Origin: Zasmidium citrigriseum
Taxonomy: Eukaryota; Ascomycota; Dothideomycetes; Mycosphaerellales; Mycosphaerellaceae
DNA length: 14,022 bases
Direction of reading: 5' to 3'
Assembly (NCBI GenBank): GCA_002786025.1
Contig: NHNW01000128.1
Span: forward strand, 1 to 14,022
The notes beneath the pieces were generated by a model. That model was not told the origin of the DNA and ran no database searches. It saw only the letters and a list, made by a program, of their open reading frames with translations. The position numbers and the translations under genes were made by a program. This document shows, one piece after another, positions 9,190 through 14,022 of the stretch (the stretch's first letter is position 1; each line of letters opens with the position of its first letter).

Positions 9190-10900
9190 AGGTTAATCCT
9201 AGGCTTAATACTACTAAGTCTTTCTTAGGTAAGTCTCTCTCTACGAGGGATATTAGAGAACTTCTTAATAAGGAAGACGTTATTATAGAGGCTAGTCCCT
9301 AGTAGTATAGTAGCTTCTTTTACTAAGTAATCCTTCTTCTAGTTAATATTACTATATACTAGTATAGTTTCTAAGTTAGATATAGGAGCGGGTATAGGCC
9401 TAACCTTCTTATCTCTTCTCTTATATATAGTAAAGGCGTTAAGTTATATAGGGACTATAATTAGTCCTTAGGGAAGAGGCTTCCTTATAATAGCTAGGTT
9501 ACGAGATAGCTTTATAGTATATCTAAAGTAAGATATATATAATATCCTACTTTAGATTCCTATCTATATAAATTATCTAGTAGTAGGCTAAGATCTTAGC
9601 GCGAAGGGAATATAGATTAATCTATTAGTAGGTCCCTCTAAGTAGTTAGGGTTAGGAAGGATATAGCTAGTAGTATTAGCGTCTAGCGACGATAGTCTAT
9701 TCTAGCTAATAGGTAAGACGTTAGGGTATCGAGTTAACCTAGGTAGGTATAAGGTATATAGGGTTAAGCCTAGTATATAATTAAACTATTCTTCGCGTAC
9801 TACGCGAAGTAAGGAAAATAACGTTATAGTACCTATCCTTCTAGCTTTACTTTTAGGACGTATTAGGTCTTCGTCTACCTAGGGAAGTACGAGAATCTCC
9901 TCCTTAATATAGTCCTCTATCTCCTTAAGGCGCTACTTTAAGTAAGGCTTCTTTACCTTATCGTCTTTATCTAAGAAGGATTCTAGGTTAGCTAGATCTA
10001 TACTCGGCTTATAAATATACTTCTATAACTAGAAGGGTTTAGGTAAGCCTATTCTTACTATACCTATATAAATAATTTTATCTTTACTAGTATCGCGCTT
10101 ACGCTAGAAGCGGTTCTCGCGCTCTTTATATATTTACGTAAGGTTTATATTAGTAATAGATACTTAAGATTCTAGTTCGTTATAGAGGAAAAACTCCTCC
10201 TCTTCTTCCTCTTCTACTTCGCGCTCCTCGAGGCGGACTAGAAAGTAGTCTTTATAGGAAACTCTACTATTACTATCTTTAATAAATTTAGTATTATCGT
10301 TAGAGGGAGACTAGTTAGTATTATAGGATTCTTAGATTAAATCCTTAATATTAGATCCTATAAGAGAATAGGTATATACTAGTACTTACTATAGGATATT
10401 ATTAAATAGCTATACTAAATTCTCTTCTAGGGATACTAGAAAGAGTTTACCTAATACTATTAGTAGGTAATATTCTTCTCCTAAGTCTAGACGAATTTTA
10501 GGAATCTATTTAAAAGCGTTAATTAAGTCTATTAGCTTAATAGTACTAGATATAGGCTACGGCTAGGAATCCTTATCTATAGACTTAAAATTATAATAGG
10601 GAAATAGTAGAAAGAGAGAAGAGCTAGACTAGGACTAAAATTCGAGATCTAATAGAATACGAGGATAGTTCTCTACTAGATCGAGCGCTTCTAGAGCTCG
10701 TAGGTAATAGTAGGTATCGTAATAGACATAATCCCTAGGAATAAGGCGGGATTTTACGTTAAGTTAAGTAAGATACTTAGGAAGAGTCTAGAAAGGCTAA
10801 GAATCTATACTAAGGGTAGTATAGGAAGCTAAGGATCGTAAAAGGATCTAAGTAGGGAGCTATTTAGGAGCGTTAAGATCTAGAGAAGACGAGGACTTAG
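9190..10900 (-). other. N-terminal Pol segment before RT, no named domain
   Basis: This stretch is in the Pol frame. Near 10,190-10,230 it has a Glu-rich run (E-E-E-E-E-F-F), near 10,040-10,090 a segment reading I-I-Y-M-G-M-V-R-M-G-L-P-K, and near 9,560-9,680 L-D-A-N-T-T-S-Y-I-L-P-N-P. These blocks look conserved and structured rather than random. They lead into a basic segment near 9,400 (Y-K-R-R-D-K-K-V-R-P) and one near 9,200 (T-Q-E-R-L) that precede RT in the large fungal gypsy polyproteins as I remember them. I cannot assign a function. A 19-bp palindrome (9791-9809) lies within it and encodes L-R-V-V-R-E. Confidence 0.6.
9791..9809. repeat. 19-bp perfect palindrome with one-base centre
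   Basis: Nine-base arms flank a single central C, and the sequence lies inside the Pol frame. Its 10-base core (GCGTAGTACG on one strand) recurs at 612-621 (minus sense), 4363-4372 and 5630-5639, with the 4359-4377 copy matching the reverse complement of this 19-mer at 18 of 19 positions. No function is visible. Confidence 0.7.
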
Positions 10901-11109
10901 GCGAATTAGGGAGCTTAGCTAGTACTAAGGTAGAGGTAAACTATACGAGTTCGCTACTAGTAGTAGACTCGCTTAAGCTTTTCCTAACGAGTTACTCTAG
11001 TATTCGATAGTATAGTAAGTTAGTCTACTTAGTAGAATAGTACGGAACTTAATAGTAGAACTACCTATCTTAAGACTAGAGATCTTACCTTCCTAGGATC
11101 TATTATCGT

Positions 11110-11385
11110 AGTTAGTACTTACTAAGCGAACTTTACGCGCCTAAGGGCGTCTAAGTAAGGTTAGGGTATTCTTATTATTCTAGATTATAAAGGGAACGGT
11201 AATAGTAACTCTATATACGGTAACTAGCGCTTCTTAGTAGATATATATATATATAGTATCTCTAGTAGCGCTAGATATCCTTACGCGAATACCCTTTATA
11301 ATAGCTATACCTACCTTAAGAGCGTACTCGAAGCTAATAATATTCGCCTCGGATCCTTTATTAATAATAGCCGAAAGCGCTTAAC
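11110..11385 (-). other. Retropepsin-like aspartic protease (active-site Asp lost)
   Basis: The frame reads A-I-I-N-K-G-S-E-A-N-I-I-S followed by A-L-K-V-G. This is the D-x-G-S/A-E-x-N-x-I-S core of Ty3/gypsy proteases, and about 60 codons later comes T-L-T-L-L-R-R-P-W, the usual L-L-G-R-P-W end motif. The catalytic codon at 11360-11362 is AAT, explained by GAT after ATT (TpG to TpA). The residue after it, now Lys, could derive from Glu by the same change. An (AT)7 run at 11241-11255 lies inside the domain and keeps the frame. The enzyme would have matured the Gag-Pol polyprotein. Confidence 0.8.
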
Positions 11386-11399
11386 GTATAGTACTAATA

Positions 11400-13090
11400 A
11401 GAGCCTCTACCTTAGGACTTAGAATACTAAGATAGTTCTTTAGAAGACTCTCTCTAGTAATAACGTTATCTATAGCCTATATCCTAGAAGTATTAGCCTA
11501 TCTTATTTCCTTAGTAGAGGTAGAGAAGTTAAGTACGTCGATAGTAAGCCTATCTCCCCTATTAAACTAATAAACTACGCTAGTAAGAGAGTAAGTAGTT
11601 TCCCTAGTATAGATAAGAATCTTCTCTTCTTTACTAGTAGAGGAATTCGAATTATTATTAAAGCTAAGCTCTCGTATTAACTTATTAACTTCGTAGTCGT
11701 CCTAGGAATTATCGCTATCCTCTCTAGCGCTACCGTTAATACTATAGAAGTAACTAGTAATAACTAGAACGGTAGGGAACCTAACGGCCTTCTTATCTAT
11801 CTTCTTAGCCTCGTTAGCGTTAGTAATATACTCTCGAGTAGTATAAACTTTACTAGTAATAGTTATAATATCTTCTCTAACTAGTTTAGCTAGCTCTTAG
11901 TAAATATCCTCCTAATCTATTAATACCCTCTTAGTAAAGAACTCTTAGAGCGATAGTATTAGAATTAGAGCCTAGTATAGGGAAAGCTAAATTGCTTTAT
12001 TATAAATAAACCCTCTAATAGCTTTCTCCGGATTAGCGATCTTCTAGATAGTAATACCTTATTATATAGTAGTAGGCTTTCCTTTACTAGTAATAGGTAG
12101 GTTACGAGTAGATATCTTCTTTAGAGAGTTATAAGGAATCTCCTCGGCTTTATTATTATTATTAGAATTATCTTAGGCCTAAGAGCGGCTAGTAGTATTC
12201 TAGCTCTCTATAGTAGTATTATTAGAGCGTTCTTACGCTATAGTAGAGGTACTAGTAGTAACTAGAAGTCTTAGGGCGGTAGTAGCCTCTTTCTATAAGG
12301 TAGCTTACCTCTTATTAGTAAGGTTACTAATTATAGGTAACTTGTTCTCCTTATTAGTAGTAGTAGTCTTCTTAATACTAACTAGAGCTTTACCTAGCGT
12401 CTTAACTCCTCGAAGAATACGTAGAGGTTTCTTAATAGCTTCTATATTACTAGTATAGACGCGTATAGCTACGTTATTATATACTCTATACTAGCTATCT
12501 ACTTTATTACCCTTAGTCTCTTCGAAGCTATACTCTTACCTATAGCTAAGCTTAAAAGAGTAAGTAGCGACTACTAGAAGGTTAGACGCGAGCGTAACTT
12601 CTCTAATAACTCGGTTTTATATCTCTAAAGAGTCTTAGTAAGATAAAACCTAAGTAGCGCGAGCGTTAACGGCGCTATTAGAGTTAGTTAAAGATCCTAC
12701 GGCTTAGTTCTAGGTAGTAAAGTTAGCTATAGCTTCCTTATTAGCTAGCTAGCGTAGAGTCTTCTTAGGAATAGTTATAACGGAAGGTAGCTTATAGTCT
12801 AGGTTAGCCTAGTTACTATTATTATTTAGCTTATATAGAACTAAAGCGATATTAGATATATCTCTACTAGAGCGGAGTTATAGTAATAACACCTACTTAA
12901 ACTAAGAGTTCCTATTAGGGGTGTATTCTAAGTTAGGCTTATTAAGTTCGATACGGAGCTTCTTCTATAGAATAAAAGCCTATAGAAGCTAAGGGTTAGT
13001 ACTAAAAGGTAGATTTATAGGCTTCTTATTAATATCGTTCTAGCGGCCGAAGTACTATTTATAGTCGTTATTATTATTATTAAGGTAGCT
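11400..13090 (-). other. Low-complexity Gag-protease linker
   Basis: Between the zinc knuckle and the protease the same frame stays open but becomes rich in Ser, Thr, Asn, Lys and Glu. It contains homopolymer-like stretches, such as Asn runs near 13060-13080 and 12145-12165, a Thr run near 12355, and a Glu/Asp/Ser-rich part around 11650-11720. No domain is recognised. Two surviving CpA/TpG sites sit close together at 12890 and 12922. It is probably a disordered linker of the polyprotein. Confidence 0.6.
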
Positions 13091-13117
13091 AGAACGAATC
13101 TAGTAATTCTAAACGAT

Positions 13118-13159
13118 ATAGTTAGCTTTAAGATAGGAAGGATTATAGTAGAAGTAATA
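13118..13159 (-). other. CCHC zinc knuckle of Gag (RIPed)
   Basis: Fourteen codons read tat-tac-ttc-tac, one ambiguous codon, Asn-Pro-Ser, tat, Leu-Lys-Ala-Asn, tat. If TAT/TAC at the four key positions are former TGT/TGC and CAT, the spacing is exactly C-X2-C-X4-H-X4-C, the nucleocapsid RNA-binding knuckle. RIP has turned all four zinc ligands into Tyr codons. Which TAY codons were Cys, His or genuine Tyr cannot be read directly; the spacing and the N-P-S-H-L-K pattern make the call. Confidence 0.8.
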
Positions 13160-13329
13160 GTATTATCCTCTAGTACTAGTAGAAGCTTATCTACGGTTCT
13201 AGGTACTATTATTATTATTCCCTCCGTTCTAAGGGAAGTTACTAGTATAGGCGTAGATAATAGGAGGCTTAGCTTAATACCTTCTAGACTAGTATTCTAC
13301 TAAGTCTATTATAGCTAGGGCTATCTTAT

Positions 13330-14022
13330 ATATTTACTTAGTTAACTCGCCGTTAATATACTTACTAATCGTCTTAGCCTTAGAATCCTTTAACCGTTAG
13401 CCCTTAGATCTAGCCTTAGCGTTAGTAAAGAGCTTATCTTAAATAATAGAAGTACTTAGAAGAGGTTCCTTACTAGCGAATTAGTTAGTACCCTAGATAA
13501 GCCTAACCTTCTTAACGGCTATCTAGTATACTCTATCGAAGTACGAGAAGGAACTAGACTCGTTTAGGTTAATCTCGTATTTCTCTATAATATATTCTTA
13601 AATAATAGGATAAGACTAGATTATCTTAAGAAGGTAGTAGGTCTTAGTATAGCTATTATAGTTAGCGACCTATTACTCGTATATCTTATAGTAGCTTAGG
13701 CTAAGTTCGAGACTCTTAAGATTAGGGTACTTCCTCTCGCTAAGAGTATATAGGAAGTCTCGAGTCTTTATCTAAGCGTTAACGTCTTTATCTACGTAAA
13801 AGCGCTTAATAGACTTCTTAAAGATAGAGAGGTTAATAGGGTTATATCCGTTAAGTAACTTAAAGACTTATTACTATTCTTAGATAGTATATTTAACGAA
13901 TAAGGATACTTTCTTCTTATCTATAGCGTTAGGGTAGTATATAGGGAAGACTTCTTCTTCTATACGTTCGATAAAGCGGGTAGTATTATCGCCCTTAAAC
14001 TAAGGGATATCCTTTTCGCTAG
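13330..14022 (-). other. Gag capsid-like region (retrotransposon gag)
   Basis: The frame opens at the right edge with K-D-I-P-x-F-K-G-D-N, a typical opening of the Gag core in fungal Ty3/gypsy elements, followed by F-I-E-R-M-E-E-E. It then has a helical, charged sequence with spaced aromatic and Leu residues (for example F-V-K-Y-T and K-L-L-N-G). This matches the general form of the Retrotrans_gag family, a mostly alpha-helical capsid domain. The initiator and the first residues are beyond 14,022. Family assignment rests on the motif and on its position before the zinc knuckle. Confidence 0.75.

Larger units (their letters stand above)
5724..10980 (-). pseudogene. pol polyprotein of Ty3/gypsy element (RT-RNase H-integrase, RIPed)
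   Basis: A single minus-strand frame (lowest plus coordinate a multiple of 3) can be followed from about 10.9 kb to a stop cluster at 5709-5723, about 1,750 codons. It contains an N-terminal segment without a named domain, then RT (about 9050-8280), RNase H (about 8110-7713), the integrase finger (7163-7047), the integrase core (about 6960-6680), a GPY/F-like module (about 6305-6200) and an acidic tail. The right boundary is uncertain because both the Gag-protease frame and this one look protein-like between about 10.75 and 11.1 kb. Codons are consistent with lost Gln, Trp, His, Cys and Met and no indel is needed. The enzyme set would copy RNA to DNA and integrate it; this copy could not. Confidence 0.88.
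1..14022. other. RIP-saturated repeat DNA
   Basis: CpA and its complement TpG are almost absent from the entire window. The survivors I could find start at 263, 2165, 2646, 3416, 3514, 3538, 3637, 3842, 3986, 4164, 4362, 4459, 5596, 6206, 6662, 7119, 7230, 7760, 8996, 10727, 11993, 12343, 12890 and 12922. TpA and CTAG are correspondingly very common, whereas CpG is plentiful. In filamentous ascomycetes RIP converts C to T in CpA within duplicated DNA during the sexual cycle, which gives this pattern on both strands. Every Gln, His and Trp codon, most Cys codons and every Met codon are targets, so true reading frames appear full of TAG/TAA and of Tyr or Ile. Basidiomycete RIP-like mutation and plain CpG deamination would deplete CpG-containing contexts, which is not seen. 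The depletion is seen directly; the mechanism is inferred from known biology. Confidence 0.96.
5709..14022 (-). mobile_element. Ty3/gypsy LTR retrotransposon, RIP-inactivated, 5' end off the right edge
   Basis: Gag, zinc knuckle, protease, RT, RNase H and integrase motifs follow one another in this order on the minus strand, from right to left. RT before integrase defines the Ty3/gypsy (Metaviridae) arrangement and excludes Ty1/copia, in which integrase precedes RT. More than 8.3 kb is present, and the reading frame at the right edge is already inside Gag, so the 5' LTR and primer-binding site lie beyond 14,022. On the left, a cluster of four in-frame stop codons at 5709-5723 is the most likely end of Pol. 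The 3' LTR should lie to the left of this but could not be delimited. No frame-breaking indel was found within the Gag-protease or within the Pol frame, so decay is by substitution, which fits RIP of a formerly full-length copy. Confidence 0.9.
11000..14022 (-). pseudogene. gag-protease polyprotein of Ty3/gypsy element (RIPed, N-terminus outside window)
   Basis: One continuous minus-strand frame (lowest plus coordinate congruent to 2 mod 3) runs from the right edge to about 11.0 kb, roughly 1,000 codons. It starts inside the capsid-like Gag region, passes a CCHC knuckle at 13118-13159, a segment near 12890-13000 (reads P-N-L-E-Y-T-P-N-R-N-S), a long Ser/Thr/Asn/Lys-rich linker, and ends with a retropepsin-like domain. 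Gag would form the particle and bind RNA, and the protease would cut the polyprotein. The linker of more than 1.5 kb between knuckle and protease is long for this group. Apparent stops are all TAG/TAA explicable as former Gln/Trp codons. Pol follows in a different frame, so expression of Pol would have needed frameshifting or another device. Confidence 0.85.

Noticed and set aside
12880..13200. First impression of a Ty1/copia Gag or a Tad-type LINE ORF1 from the zinc knuckle and the Y-T-P-N-R-N-S segment
   Set aside because: The same frame continues into a retropepsin domain, and Pol order is RT-RNase H-integrase, which fits only Ty3/gypsy.
1..14022. Open stretches in several frames lacking TGA, which might be taken as genuine genes
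   Set aside because: RIP has erased TGA and ATG, so frames look open or closed for the wrong reason. Only frames with recognisable family motifs or long-range continuity were kept.
1..14022. Very high density of CTAG and TAG/GTA triplets as a possible regulatory or satellite repeat
   Set aside because: These follow automatically from CpA/TpG-to-TpA conversion (for example CCAG or CTGG to CTAG). They are scattered and not periodic.
1..14022. tRNA, rRNA, CRISPR or bacterial operon signals
   Set aside because: No cloverleaf with a TTCGA-type T arm, no regularly spaced direct repeats and no Shine-Dalgarno/ATG pairs are present. The mutational signature is fungal.

Overview
The whole 14,022-base window is saturated by CpA-to-TpA mutation on both strands. 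By eye I find only 24 CpA or TpG dinucleotides left (14 CA, 10 TG). There is no ATG, TGA or TGG on the plus strand and only five ATGs on the minus strand, while CpG is common on almost every line. This is the signature of repeat-induced point mutation (RIP), known from filamentous ascomycetes (Pezizomycotina). The window is therefore best read as a repeat-rich, silenced block of such a fungus, for example near a centromere or telomere or in another TE-rich compartment. No gene here can be functional as written. All protein calls were made by reading TAG/TAA as former CAG/CAA/TGG, TAC/TAT as former His, Cys or Tyr, and ATA as a possible former ATG.

Layout. About 5.71-14.02 kb, minus strand: one large Ty3/gypsy (Metaviridae-type) LTR retrotransposon, read from right to left and cut by the right window edge just inside the start of gag. 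In order it shows a Gag capsid-like region, a CCHC zinc knuckle, a long Ser/Thr/Asn-rich linker, a retropepsin-like protease, a poorly recognised N-terminal Pol segment, reverse transcriptase, RNase H, and an integrase with HHCC finger, DDE core and GPY/F-like module, then an acidic tail. Gag-protease is in one reading frame and Pol in another (relation -1). About 1-2.41 kb, minus strand: a second very long decayed reading frame (about 800 codons, running off the left edge) whose product I do not recognise. About 2.41-5.7 kb: no firm gene. This stretch should contain the 3' LTR of the gypsy element and the junction between the two units, an AT-rich block near 3.4-3.56 kb, and a weak plus-strand candidate reading frame from about 4.14 to 5.7 kb.

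How it fits together: the gypsy genes formed a normal retrotransposon life cycle (capsid, maturation, reverse transcription, integration). RIP has replaced the aspartates at the protease, RT, RNase H and one integrase catalytic position by asparagine, wherever GAY followed a T. The most informative non-gene signal is the distribution of the surviving CpA/TpG sites: nine of 24 lie within 3,416-4,459, suggesting that this short interval was less exposed to RIP than the flanking repeats. I see no tRNA, rRNA, CRISPR array or intact gene.
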